A stretch of 64,000 nt of DNA, taken from positions 434,001-498,000 of the forward strand of contig NZ_CANMTE010000003.1 of the NCBI RefSeq assembly GCF_947500795.1. Reading direction: 5' to 3'. Within the stretch, counting starts at the first letter, position 1. Every line of letters starts with the position of its first letter. A program made the translations under genes and the position numbers. This document shows positions 34,934 to 43,853 of the stretch, one piece after another. This stretch comes from an uncultured Gelidibacter sp. GTDB lineage: Bacteria > Bacteroidota > Bacteroidia > Flavobacteriales > Flavobacteriaceae. The notes beneath the pieces were generated by a model that saw only the letters and a program-made list of their open reading frames with translations, was not told the origin of the DNA and did no database searches.

Positions 34934-35380
34934 TATAGGGTATTAAGTTTTAAAATTCTGAAAAAAAAATCAATTAGAGTAATAAATTCTTGATAAATAA
35001 TGAAAATCATACCTGAATTTGCTGATGCGAAGGAACACGCACGAAAACGAGGTGTTTGCTATCTGATAATCTATAATTAGAAGTAAGCTTTAAAATCTGG
35101 TGACTTATCTTATAAGTTGCCTTTGGAATTGACTTCTTAAAATCCAAAAGCCCAAACGTAAAAACACGGTTCAAGGGTTCAGCAAATGAAGTGCAAAAGA
35201 ACTATAAAAAAATTAAAAAACAAGATGCAAAGGGTAAAAATATGACCTCATAAGCTGAAGTCGTATAAATTTATAACAAATCATGCCTTAAAGACCTAAA
35301 CTTTAGAGTTTTAGAAATCTTTAAGACATGATTTTGCAATGTAATTTCGGTGTAAAATTTCAACTATTAATCGCTATGGA
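34934..35380. other. 447-bp spacer upstream of speA
   Basis: No convincing gene. It holds the large inverted repeat at 35278-35334 near its distal end, and near speA the small inverted pair AACAC/GTGTT around an ACGAAAACG core (about 35033-35056). It probably contains the speA promoter and leader, and the 3' end of the pseudouridine synthase mRNA. No recognised riboswitch. Confidence 0.5.
35278..35334. repeat. large imperfect inverted repeat
   Basis: AAATCATGCCTTAAAGA (from 35278) pairs with TCTTTAAGACATGATTT (to 35334), about 17 bp with one mismatch, around a loop that includes AAACTTTAGAGTTTTAG. It may terminate the pseudouridine synthase transcript (minus strand). No T-run is next to it. 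Confidence 0.6.
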
Positions 35381-36292
35381 TTAAGGTAGCATTTTTAACG
35401 TATTGATTTCTTGTTCCGTTAGGTGTTTCCAATGTCCACGAGGGATATCTTTTTTGGTTAAACCAGCAATTGCTACGCAGTCCAATTTTACAATCTCATA
35501 GTTTAAATGATCAAAAATTGAGCGAATAATAGTACTACCCGTATTTCTGATTTTTAAACCAATCATATTCTTTGATTGCCCTTCAATAAAACTGATTTCT
35601 TCAACGCCTACAAATTTCCCCTCAATATTCAATCCTTCTTCGATTTTCTTAAGATCTTCGAACTTTAAATTCTTGTCGAGTTCAATTTGAAACAAACGTG
35701 GAACACCTTTTTTAGAATTGGTGAATTTTTGTGCCAAGACATCATCATTGGTAAACAAAATCAATCCTAGAGAATTTCTTCCCAAACGACCAATCGGTTT
35801 AATACGGGATGTTGTAGCATTAGCCACCAAATCCATCACTGTTCTTCCTTTTCCTTCACTGGTTGTCGTAGCAAATCCTTTAGGCTTATTCAGTAAAACG
35901 TAAGCTTTCTTTTCTGGATTGATACGGGCTCCATCAAAACGAACATCATCATCCAACTTCACTTTATAGCCCATTTCTGTAACAATCTTACCATTAACCA
36001 TCACATTTCCTGTAGCAATATGCATATCAGCATCACGACGCGAACAAATGCCAGAATTGGCGATGTATTTGTTCAATCTTATTTCATCTGGATTGGATTT
36101 TTTGGCAGGTGTTTTCTTATCAAAAGATGGTTTTGAATACTCTTTATTCACTTTTTTCATTGGAGCATTCCCTCTCGCAAAACTCTTGCTTTTTGGGTTT
36201 TCACTTCCTCTTCCTGAAGCTGCAGAAGCACTTCTGCTCTGACCTCTACCTGAAGATTTACCTTTTCCACTACTCCCTTGATGTCTACTCAT
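35381..36292 (-). CDS. RsuA/RluB-family pseudouridine synthase, catalytic Asp replaced by Gly
   Basis: 303 residues. Residues 1-70 are a basic low-complexity tail rich in Ser, Gly, Lys and Arg. An S4 RNA-binding domain follows (IRLNKYIANSGICSRRDAD, residues 72-130). The synthase domain starts at AYVLLNKPKG. At the catalytic motif, normally GRLDxxTxGLL, the sequence is GRLGRNSLGLILFTND, with Gly171 (codon GGA at 35780-35782) instead of Asp. The C-terminal IVKLDCVAIAGL and GHWKHLT are typical. It probably binds rRNA; whether it still makes pseudouridine is doubtful. Confidence 0.87.
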   Translation of the reverse strand: MSRHQGSSGKGKSSGRGQSRSASAASGRGSENPKSKSFARGNAPMKKVNKEYSKPSFDKKTPAKKSNPDEIRLNKYIANSGICSRRDADMHIATGNVMVNGKIVTEMGYKVKLDDDVRFDGARINPEKKAYVLLNKPKGFATTTSEGKGRTVMDLVANATTSRIKPIGRLGRNSLGLILFTNDDVLAQKFTNSKKGVPRLFQIELDKNLKFEDLKKIEEGLNIEGKFVGVEEISFIEGQSKNMIGLKIRNTGSTIIRSIFDHLNYEIVKLDCVAIAGLTKKDIPRGHWKHLTEQEINTLKMLP

Positions 36293-36360
36293 GACTTAAT
36301 AATTTTACGCAAAGATACTTTATTATATAACTATTTTAGAGCTTGAATTTACGATTTTCA

Positions 36361-37263
36361 TCAAATCCTATTCAATACAACGTCTACATTGATTAAAACG
36401 ATACAAAACACGCCTGCTACAATGATAAATTTCAAAATATTATGCAGAATGAGATAGTGTGTTTTGGTTTTCGATTTCCATAACAATACAATGAACGCAA
36501 ATAGCAACAATGTGCTTAAATAAAAGAAATAATTCATGTGTCCTATATCAAAATAGGCAATCAATAAAAGCGTTGGTATTAAGGTAAAAAACGCCAAAAC
36601 CGACAACATGATTTTCGAAACATTTTCTCCATAAACCACAGGAATTGTATAGTAACCCTGTACTAAATCACCTTTAATATTCTCCAAATCTTTGGTCAAT
36701 TCACGCATAGAAATGATTAAAAACAGAAACGTGGCATGAAAAAAGATAACTGTTTCAAAATTTTTGTAATAAATAAAAATAGCAAAAAACGGCGTAATTG
36801 TCAACACCGCCGATGTGAGATTCCCTATAAATGGAAGTCTTTTTAATTTATGTGAATAGAACCAGATCCCGAAAATATACAGCGAAAAGAAAATGACCGT
36901 ATTAAACGACACATAACTTGCCATGACCACTGCCAAAAAATTCAATACAAAATAGAATGACAATTTAGTGTTCTGACTTACCAACCTATCCAACATCGAT
37001 TTATTAGGACGATTGATTAAATCCTTTTCAGAATCATAAAAATTATTGATGATATATCCGGCCGCGATAGTAGAAGCTGAAGCAAGTACCAAAATGAACA
37101 AATTCAGATCGAATACCACTTCACGCAGAGGTTTATCATGCGCCAAAATGTAAATGGAAGTCAAATATTGCGCAATGACGACAACCAAAATGTTGTAGCC
37201 CCTGATAACAGAAAACATGCTAAAAAACTTAAGTAATACATGTTTTTGTTTTCTGGATAACAT
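36361..37263 (-). CDS. UbiA-family prenyltransferase
   Basis: 300 residues with about eight transmembrane segments. The first Asp-rich motif is NNFYDSEKDLINRPNKS (near residue 68) and the second is LTKDLENIKGD (near 190), which bind Mg-prenyl diphosphate. It resembles geranylgeranylglycerol-phosphate and related UbiA enzymes of Bacteroidota, but the acceptor is not determinable. It follows the mevalonate kinase gene by 68 bp, in line with a link to isoprenoid supply. Confidence 0.85.
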   Translation of the reverse strand: MLSRKQKHVLLKFFSMFSVIRGYNILVVVIAQYLTSIYILAHDKPLREVVFDLNLFILVLASASTIAAGYIINNFYDSEKDLINRPNKSMLDRLVSQNTKLSFYFVLNFLAVVMASYVSFNTVIFFSLYIFGIWFYSHKLKRLPFIGNLTSAVLTITPFFAIFIYYKNFETVIFFHATFLFLIISMRELTKDLENIKGDLVQGYYTIPVVYGENVSKIMLSVLAFFTLIPTLLLIAYFDIGHMNYFFYLSTLLLFAFIVLLWKSKTKTHYLILHNILKFIIVAGVFCIVLINVDVVLNRI

Positions 37264-37331
37264 AAAGACAGGGTTAAAGCACTAAGACAAAATGCAGATT
37301 AAAAATAGTCCTAAAGCTCATTAATGGGAGT

Positions 37332-38261
37332 TTAAAAGTTATAAACTACCTCTAATTTGTAATCTTTAAGAGACTGTCTTGCTTTTTCGATATCTTCAGT
37401 AAACCCTAAGATATAGCCGCCACCGCCAGAACCACATAATTTAAGATAATAATCATTGGTGTCCAGTCCGTTTTTCCAAAGTGCATGGAATTGTGGTGGA
37501 ATCATAGGTTTGAAATGGCTCAAGGCCACTTTTGAAAGTTTCTTGGTATTCGTAAACAACGATTTAAAATCGCCTTTTAGGAAATCATCAACACACGCAT
37601 CCGTATGTTTTATGAATTGATTTTTAAGCATGTTACGGAATCCTTCCTGTTTCATTTTCTCCATAAAGATGCCTACCATTGGCGCAGTTTCGCCAATAAT
37701 GCCACTGTCTAGTAAAAACACAGCTCCTTTTCCATCACTTTTTTGCGAAGGAATTCCGGCAGCTTCAATATTATCTTTGGAATTGATTAAAATAGGAATA
37801 CTCAAATAACTGTTTAAAGGATCTAATCCTGAAGATTTACCGTGGAAAAACGACTCCATTTCAGAAAAAATGGACTTTAACGTCATAAGTTTTTCACGCG
37901 TTAAATTCTCTAAAACCGTAATTTTATCAAACGCGTATTTGTCATAAATAGCAGCAACCAAAGCCCCACTACTCCCAACACCGTAACCTTGTGGAATTGA
38001 AGAATCAAAATACATGCCCTCGTTAACGTCTTTCTCCAAAGCCTCAATATCAAAAGTTACCAATTCTGGATCAATTCCTTTTAAATATTCCACATACCTT
38101 TTAAGATTTCCATTAGATTTTATGGAACTCTCAGTTTGAAGTCCGTCAGTTTTTAACGCACCATTGTAAAAATTGTAAGGAATTGATAGGCCTTTAGAAT
38201 CTTTAATGATTCCATATTCGCCAAAAAGTAGAATTTTAGAGTAAAATAGAGGTCCTTTCAT
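37332..38261 (-). CDS. mevalonate kinase-like GHMP kinase
   Basis: 309 residues. The GHMP phosphate-binding loop is PQGYGVGSSGALVAAIYDKYA (near residue 90), shown here in part. SKILLFGEYGIIKDSKGL at the N-terminus is motif 1 and KLCGSGGGGYILGF near residue 280 is motif 3. With the diphosphomevalonate decarboxylase encoded just upstream, phosphorylation of mevalonate (or phosphomevalonate) is the best reading. Cytoplasmic, isoprenoid pathway. Confidence 0.85.
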   Translation of the reverse strand: MKGPLFYSKILLFGEYGIIKDSKGLSIPYNFYNGALKTDGLQTESSIKSNGNLKRYVEYLKGIDPELVTFDIEALEKDVNEGMYFDSSIPQGYGVGSSGALVAAIYDKYAFDKITVLENLTREKLMTLKSIFSEMESFFHGKSSGLDPLNSYLSIPILINSKDNIEAAGIPSQKSDGKGAVFLLDSGIIGETAPMVGIFMEKMKQEGFRNMLKNQFIKHTDACVDDFLKGDFKSLFTNTKKLSKVALSHFKPMIPPQFHALWKNGLDTNDYYLKLCGSGGGGYILGFTEDIEKARQSLKDYKLEVVYNF

Positions 38262-38320
38262 GTTCGGTCTTAGGTTTACAGTTTACGGCTGTAGCTAATT
38301 ATAAGCAAATATAAACATTA

Positions 38321-39412
38321 TTATTGGTTTTGGATTGCCCCAAAACCAATTTGATCGCAAATATAGTGCCCGTTTTGACAATACACAACCAACTCATCCT
38401 TAATAAATTGCAAAACTTGTTCACGCTCATCTTGCGGATAAAGCACATGCACATTTGCGCCAGCATCTAACGTAAAACTGACATGTGAACCGGTTATTTG
38501 TCTGAAACTCCATATTTTATTGATGATTTCTAAAGTATTCGGCTTCATCAATATAAAATACGGCATACTCGTCATCATCATGGCGTGCAACGTTAAGGCT
38601 TCACTTTCAACCAAAGCGTTAAAGGCATCTAAATCTCCCGATTCCAAAATTACTTTTAGCTCTTCAAGGTTATCATGCGCCTGTTGAAATCGGTTTAAAG
38701 CATACGGGTGATTGTGCATTAAATTATGGCCCACCGTACTGCTCACCTGCTTTTCTCCTTTATCAACCAACAATATGGTGTCTTGATAATTTTCAAAATT
38801 CCCATGGACCTGATACGGATATTTGACTCCAAATAAATCTGAACTTCCTTCAACGGCTTCTGTTTCACCCCAAACAATCACATCGCCTTCAATACTTCTG
38901 CATGCACTTCCTGAGCCCAAACGTGCTAAAAATGACGCCTTCTGATTAAAAAACGCTTCATCAAAAGGACTGTCAGACACTAACTGCTTTTCAATACTCA
39001 TTAAACACAATGCTAAAGCACTCATACCACTCGCTGATGACGCAATACCTGAGCTATGTGGAAATGTATTTTCCGTTTCAATTTTAAAAACGTACTGTCT
39101 TAAAAATGGAAGATAAACTTCTATACGTTCAAAAAAAGTTTGAATTTTTGGTCTGAAATCCTCTTTCAAATCCCCATCCAAATAGACATCAAAAGTAAAA
39201 GAGTTGTCATCCTCTTCTTTTTTCACAAAGCTTAATGTTGTAATAGTTTTACAGTTGCTTAGTGTAAAACTCAAAGATGGGTTTTCAGGAATTTGATTCT
39301 TTTTCTTGCCCCAATATTTTACCAATGCAATATTACTTGGAGATTCCCAAGTAACACTACCGTTAGAAACATTAGCGCTATATTTTTTCGGAATAAAATC
39401 TTTTTCAGTCAT
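38321..39412 (-). CDS. mvaD: diphosphomevalonate decarboxylase
   Basis: 363 residues from ATG at 39412. Motifs: ESPSNIALVKYWGKKKNQIPEN, FPHSSGIASSASGMSALAL (ATP loop with catalytic neighbourhood), RLGSGSACRSI, and SFTLDAGANVHVLY near the end with the conserved Asp. It makes isopentenyl diphosphate. A TTG 21 bp upstream extends the frame but lies inside the candidate -7 element, so ATG is preferred. It is the first gene of the mevalonate kinase, prenyltransferase, pseudouridine synthase run. Confidence 0.93.
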   Translation of the reverse strand: MTEKDFIPKKYSANVSNGSVTWESPSNIALVKYWGKKKNQIPENPSLSFTLSNCKTITTLSFVKKEEDDNSFTFDVYLDGDLKEDFRPKIQTFFERIEVYLPFLRQYVFKIETENTFPHSSGIASSASGMSALALCLMSIEKQLVSDSPFDEAFFNQKASFLARLGSGSACRSIEGDVIVWGETEAVEGSSDLFGVKYPYQVHGNFENYQDTILLVDKGEKQVSSTVGHNLMHNHPYALNRFQQAHDNLEELKVILESGDLDAFNALVESEALTLHAMMMTSMPYFILMKPNTLEIINKIWSFRQITGSHVSFTLDAGANVHVLYPQDEREQVLQFIKDELVVYCQNGHYICDQIGFGAIQNQ

Positions 39413-39430
39413 CGTTTTTGTATCAGTTGG

Positions 39431-39438
39431 CAAAGATA
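39431..39438 (-). promoter_or_regulatory. candidate -7 promoter element of mvaD
   Basis: On the minus strand TATCTTTG (TAnnTTTG) lies 18 bp before the mvaD ATG. This supports the shorter start. Confidence 0.45.
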
Positions 39439-39637
39439 AGCGTTTTACAATTGTTTGATAGCTTTTGAAGCACCATGAATTTCTCTGAAATGGCTTGAAG
39501 AGGTTGCAAATCCTACAAAACCCGAAACAACAACTAACTAATTGATTTTAAGCCACTTTATATCCGCTTTAGCTTCACAATATAACCCTTAGATATATTT
39601 AACACACTGAATACCCCGTCTTTACTGATAATCTTCG

Positions 39638-39645
39638 TAGTTTTG
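39638..39645 (+). promoter_or_regulatory. candidate -7 promoter element of the hybrid kinase gene
   Basis: TAGTTTTG (TAnnTTTG) overlaps a possible TTG start, making the downstream ATG at 39691 the better start. No clear -33 box. Confidence 0.4.
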
Positions 39646-39690
39646 CTGAAACTTGTTCAACTATTCCCCATAATTCATCGTCCAGATAAC

Positions 39691-41895
39691 ATGATTGTAT
39701 TAAAATCATTTTTGATATTAATAGCGCTTTCTTGCACCCCGTTTTTTGTTCAATCTCAAATTAAAAATCAAGATCAGCATAAACAACGTTTAGAGTATTT
39801 AATTTCAAAGGATAGTATCTACGAGATAACCTTAATGTTAAATGAAGATTTGGCGCGCGCTAAATCCAATAATCAACCTTTAGAATTAGCTCAAACATAT
39901 CAAAAACTAGGTTTTATTTTTTCTCAAATAGAGAGTTATAACACGGCATCCAAATACAATTTGGAGGCTTATAAACTCTTTGATTCTTTAAAAAAGCCTA
40001 AAGATGTTGATGATGTCCTCACCCGATTAGCACAGAATTTTGTAGACGGTAAAAGCTATGAAAAATTTGATAGTGTTATTCCCTTCGCTTTAAAGCAGTC
40101 TATCGCATTACAAAGCATTAATATGTTTTACAATTTGGAGTCTAAAATGCGAAAAAATTACTTTCTGAAAAATTTTGAAAGTGCTTTAGAAGACGCCAAT
40201 TCTGCTTTAAACAAACTCGATAACTACAATTTTGTTTCTGAAAAAGAAAAGCGGGAAAAGTTACGTCTCGATGCGTCTTTTAGGTTTTACAAAGCTGCTA
40301 CCTTGATTAACGCAGAGCAATTTGACGAAGGCTACAAAATGCTTTTTAATGTCAATCCTAAACATTTACGGACAATAGGAAAGCAACACCTAATGCCGAT
40401 TAGTCAAATTTCGACGCTCAATTATTACAAGTTTAGATATTTTAATGAGCGCACAAAACAATTGGACTCCGCTAACAAATATCTCCTACAAGCCGACTCG
40501 TTAAAATTTATTGCTATCCGAAATTATCAGGACAGAATTGCCGAAAACGGCGATTTGATCTACAAGATTATCAATACTGAAAAACAACTCGAACTTACCA
40601 ACACTGAAAGACAACAAAATAAAGCTCTTTCAAATGCCTTTTTAATGGCCACAATTGTATTGAGTTTACTGCTTATTGCATTGGCAACCTTCTTTTATTA
40701 CTACTACACTAACAGAAAACGTGTCAAAAAAATAAACGAACGCTTAAAGGAATCGAATAAAAAATTAAAATTAATTGATAAGGAACGACTTGAATTTTTC
40801 TCCATATTAAGTCACGAGCTAAGAACGCCTATTTATGGAATTAGCGGGCTTGCTACATTAATTGAACAAGAGCAATGTGCAGAAAAAAGGAAAGGCTATT
40901 TAAACGCTCTGATTTCGTCAAGCAATTACATATCCGTTCTTATTGATAACGTTTTGCAAATTTCAAAACTGAAGTTTGAAAAGAAGCAATTACATAAAAA
41001 ACCGACTAACATTTTACAACTCATAAAGCGAGTTTCAAGTTCTATAAAGGTTTCTGCAAACGAAAAAGGACTGGAACTCTATACGAATGTAGAAAAATCA
41101 AATTGGACCGAATCGTTGCTCATTGACAAGGTTGTTTTGAGTCAGATTTTGATTAACCTTGCCTATAATGCCATCAGGTACACCTCTAAAGGCTCTGTAT
41201 CTATCAATCTTACCGAGCAACGCCGCACGGATACCCATGTCAATATCCTTTTTGAAATTAAGGATTCCGGAATTGGAATTAAACCTAAACACAAGGATAT
41301 TATTTTTAATGCTTTTGAAAATAAAACCTTCTTAGAAAAAAACAGTTCAGGTTCAGGTTTGGGCCTTTATATTGTGAAAACCTTACTTAAAAGTTATAAT
41401 TCGGAAATCAAATTCCTGTCAAAACCGAATGAAGGCACAACATTTTTCTTTGATATTGATTTTGAAATTGCACAAGCAGCGGAAGATGGAAACCACCAAA
41501 CCCATGTTCCGATGCAACATAGTGCCACTAAAATCCTGGTTGTTGATGACAATTCCATCAACTTGCTCATCACTCAAAAAAATGTAGAGAAAATTCCTGG
41601 ACATATGGCTGAAACCGCCACCCATGGAAAAGAAGCCATTTGTCTTGTAAAAGAAAAAGATTTTGACTTGGTTTTAATGGATATCAACATGCCAGATATG
41701 GATGGTTACGAAGCCACCAAACATATTAGATTGTTCAACCCAAACATTCCAATTTTAGCGTTAACAGCGTTAAATTCTGCTGAAATTCAAACTAAAGCAA
41801 TTGCTTGCGGCATGAATAATGTCATCACAAAACCGTACGATTTTGAAGAATTTAAATCGACGATATTGAAATACAGTAACGTGTATCAGGAGTAA
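39691..41895 (+). CDS. TPR hybrid sensor histidine kinase/response regulator
   Basis: 734 residues. A signal peptide (about 1-22, ending FVQSQ) and periplasmic TPR-like helices (about 25-300) are followed by one transmembrane segment (about 313-335). The HisKA domain has FFSILSHELRTPIYG with His near residue 373. HATPase motifs are NLAYNAIRYT, DSGIGI and GSGLGLYIVK. The receiver domain has KILVVDDNS and LVLMDINMPDMDG with the phospho-Asp near residue 663, and ends in ITKPY. It senses an envelope signal, and any output protein is encoded elsewhere. The start at 39691 is chosen because the earlier TTG sits in a promoter-like element. Confidence 0.92.
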   Translation: MIVLKSFLILIALSCTPFFVQSQIKNQDQHKQRLEYLISKDSIYEITLMLNEDLARAKSNNQPLELAQTYQKLGFIFSQIESYNTASKYNLEAYKLFDSLKKPKDVDDVLTRLAQNFVDGKSYEKFDSVIPFALKQSIALQSINMFYNLESKMRKNYFLKNFESALEDANSALNKLDNYNFVSEKEKREKLRLDASFRFYKAATLINAEQFDEGYKMLFNVNPKHLRTIGKQHLMPISQISTLNYYKFRYFNERTKQLDSANKYLLQADSLKFIAIRNYQDRIAENGDLIYKIINTEKQLELTNTERQQNKALSNAFLMATIVLSLLLIALATFFYYYYTNRKRVKKINERLKESNKKLKLIDKERLEFFSILSHELRTPIYGISGLATLIEQEQCAEKRKGYLNALISSSNYISVLIDNVLQISKLKFEKKQLHKKPTNILQLIKRVSSSIKVSANEKGLELYTNVEKSNWTESLLIDKVVLSQILINLAYNAIRYTSKGSVSINLTEQRRTDTHVNILFEIKDSGIGIKPKHKDIIFNAFENKTFLEKNSSGSGLGLYIVKTLLKSYNSEIKFLSKPNEGTTFFFDIDFEIAQAAEDGNHQTHVPMQHSATKILVVDDNSINLLITQKNVEKIPGHMAETATHGKEAICLVKEKDFDLVLMDINMPDMDGYEATKHIRLFNPNIPILALTALNSAEIQTKAIACGMNNVITKPYDFEEFKSTILKYSNVYQE

Positions 41896-41901
41896 TCGCG
41901 G

Positions 41902-43131
41902 TTAAATGGACTTGGAAATTATATAAGCGCCTGTCCAAGCATTTTGAAAATTAAAGCCACCAGTAACGGCGTCAATATTTAAGACTTCCCCAGCAAGATA
42001 GAGGTTTTTATGAAGTTTGCTTTCAAAGGTTTTGAAGTTGATTTCTTTCAGCTCCACACCTCCAGCGGTCACAAATTCTTCTTTAAAAGTACTTTTACCG
42101 TCCACCGAAAATACAGCTTGGGTTAATTGCGATGCTAAACTTTCGAGCTGTTGCCTGTTTAATTCGGCCCATCGTGTGTCATGAGCAATATCAGAAGCTA
42201 AAACCAACTTATGCCACAGGCGTTTCGGAAGCTCAAATTGTGGCGATTTGAATACTGTTTTTTTCGCAAAATCAAGTTTACATTCTTTCAAGTTTTCAAT
42301 ACAGTCTTCCAACGACTGCTTGACGAAATTAATTTCAATGTCGAATTTGTAATTCCGCTGCGCCAATTCTAAAGCACCATACGCGGAAAGTTTCAATATT
42401 GCAGGCGCACTCATGCCCACATGCGTAATCAGTAATGGCCCTTCCGAATACAAATCGGTGCCGACAACCTTCACCTCAACATTTTGAGCGACTACTCCAG
42501 GAATATCATTAATGCGGTCATCCTTTATATCAAATGTAAAAAGTGATGGAACCGCAGCAGAAATGCTATGCCCCAGATCTTCCAAAACCTTCCAGATTTT
42601 AGAATTACTGCCTGTTGCGACAATAAGTTTTTTACAGTAAAATGTATCGGTTTGGGTTTCTACTTTAAACTGATGCTCCACATCAGCAATTTCATTATGA
42701 GATGAAGGCGCTATTTTTTTGACACTTTCATTATAAAGAACTTCAACCTTATGCTTTTTCGCTTCGTTTAAAAAACAATCAATAATAGTTTTTGAAGAAT
42801 CAGAAACTGGAAACATCCGTCCATCTTCTTCAATCTTAAGTGCAACACCACGTTTTTCAAACCATTCTATGGTGTCGCCAGTCATAAATTGATGGAAAGG
42901 CCCTAACAATTCTTTTTCACCTCTAGGATAGTTCAAGACCAACTCTGACGGAATAAATTCCGCGTGGGTCACATTGCATCTTCCGCCACCAGAAATTCGC
43001 ACCTTTTGCAAACCTTCTTTCCCGCGTTCAAGAATCGTAACCTTTAAATGTGGATGTTGTTCTGCAATATTAATGGCCGCAAAAAAACCAGCTGCCCCGC
43101 CTCCAATAATTATAACGTCTTTACTATTCAT
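41902..43131 (-). CDS. HI0933/BaiN-like flavoprotein
   Basis: 409 residues. IIIGGGAAGFFAAINIAE (residues 6-23) is the FAD dinucleotide motif; QKVRISGGGRCNVTHAEF is the signature of the HI0933 family; the C-terminal motif is NLYLAGEVLNIDAVTGGFNFQ, shown here in part. The family members are NAD(P)-linked flavoproteins of unknown or varied substrate. The start overlaps the end of the GDPD gene by 4 bp (ATGA). It is convergent with the hybrid kinase gene, with 6 bp between stops. Confidence 0.88.
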   Translation of the reverse strand: MNSKDVIIIGGGAAGFFAAINIAEQHPHLKVTILERGKEGLQKVRISGGGRCNVTHAEFIPSELVLNYPRGEKELLGPFHQFMTGDTIEWFEKRGVALKIEEDGRMFPVSDSSKTIIDCFLNEAKKHKVEVLYNESVKKIAPSSHNEIADVEHQFKVETQTDTFYCKKLIVATGSNSKIWKVLEDLGHSISAAVPSLFTFDIKDDRINDIPGVVAQNVEVKVVGTDLYSEGPLLITHVGMSAPAILKLSAYGALELAQRNYKFDIEINFVKQSLEDCIENLKECKLDFAKKTVFKSPQFELPKRLWHKLVLASDIAHDTRWAELNRQQLESLASQLTQAVFSVDGKSTFKEEFVTAGGVELKEINFKTFESKLHKNLYLAGEVLNIDAVTGGFNFQNAWTGAYIISKSI

Positions 43132-43814
43132 AAATGATCTGGGAAATCTGAGATAATTCCATCTACGCCAAACGACTTCATCTGTGAGATGTCCTCGAAA
43201 TTATTGACGGTCCATGTATTTACTTTATAGCCTAAAGTCTGAAGTTGCTTCACCGTGTCCTTAGTCAATAAATGATATTCAGGATGGATCGCTTTGGCGT
43301 TGATGGTTTTCGCGAACTGCAGCGCCTCATCAAGGTTGTCTTCCGTGAGCACAGCCAACGGAATGTTTTTATTAAGATTATAAATAGTAGTCAATTCTTG
43401 AGGATTGAAGCTGGATACCAAAAAGTCTTCATACTTCCAGCCCTTTTTATCGATATAAAATTGAATGGTTTGACACGTTTCAGATGCTGTGGCTTCACCT
43501 TTCAGCTCAATATTCAACATGCATTTTCTATCAATTAAATTCAAAACCTCCTCCAATGTAGGAATTTGAAATTGACCATTCACCTTAAGCGCTTTTAAGT
43601 CGGCTAAGGATTTCAATGCAATCTCACCAAATCCATCGGTCAATCGTACCAATGTGAAATCATGAAACACTACCAACTCGCCCGTCTGACATAAATGCAC
43701 ATCAATCTCAATGCCGTCAACACCTAAATCCAACGCTTTCTGGATGGATTCCAAGGTGTTTTCTGCAACATGACCTTTTGCTCCTCTATGTCCTATCTTC
43801 TTAATAGTGTTCAC
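43128..43814 (-). CDS. glycerophosphodiester phosphodiesterase
   Basis: 228 residues. KIGHRGAKGHVAENTL contains the catalytic HRG and EN; GIEIDVHLC and VVFHDFTL carry the metal acids and second His; the C-terminal VNTWTVN and GVDGIISDFPD are typical. No signal peptide, so a cytoplasmic GDPD that splits glycerophosphodiesters to glycerol-3-phosphate. It is coupled to the flavoprotein gene by a 4-bp overlap and sits 39 bp after the thioesterase gene. Confidence 0.92.
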   Translation of the reverse strand: MNTIKKIGHRGAKGHVAENTLESIQKALDLGVDGIEIDVHLCQTGELVVFHDFTLVRLTDGFGEIALKSLADLKALKVNGQFQIPTLEEVLNLIDRKCMLNIELKGEATASETCQTIQFYIDKKGWKYEDFLVSSFNPQELTTIYNLNKNIPLAVLTEDNLDEALQFAKTINAKAIHPEYHLLTKDTVKQLQTLGYKVNTWTVNNFEDISQMKSFGVDGIISDFPDHL

Positions 43815-43853
43815 TTAAAAATTAATTATTTATTTTGAACTGAATACGTCGAC

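Noticed and set aside
35000-35080. 26-codon plus-strand frame in the speA upstream spacer (MKIIPEFADAKEH...)
   Set aside because: Opposite to the operon, short, no clear ribosome or promoter signal and no recognisable family. It overlaps a small inverted repeat instead.
39643-39690. TTG start of the hybrid kinase, and likewise the TTG at 39433 for mvaD
   Set aside because: Both TTG codons fall in or next to TAnnTTTG promoter-like elements, and downstream ATG codons give normal proteins.
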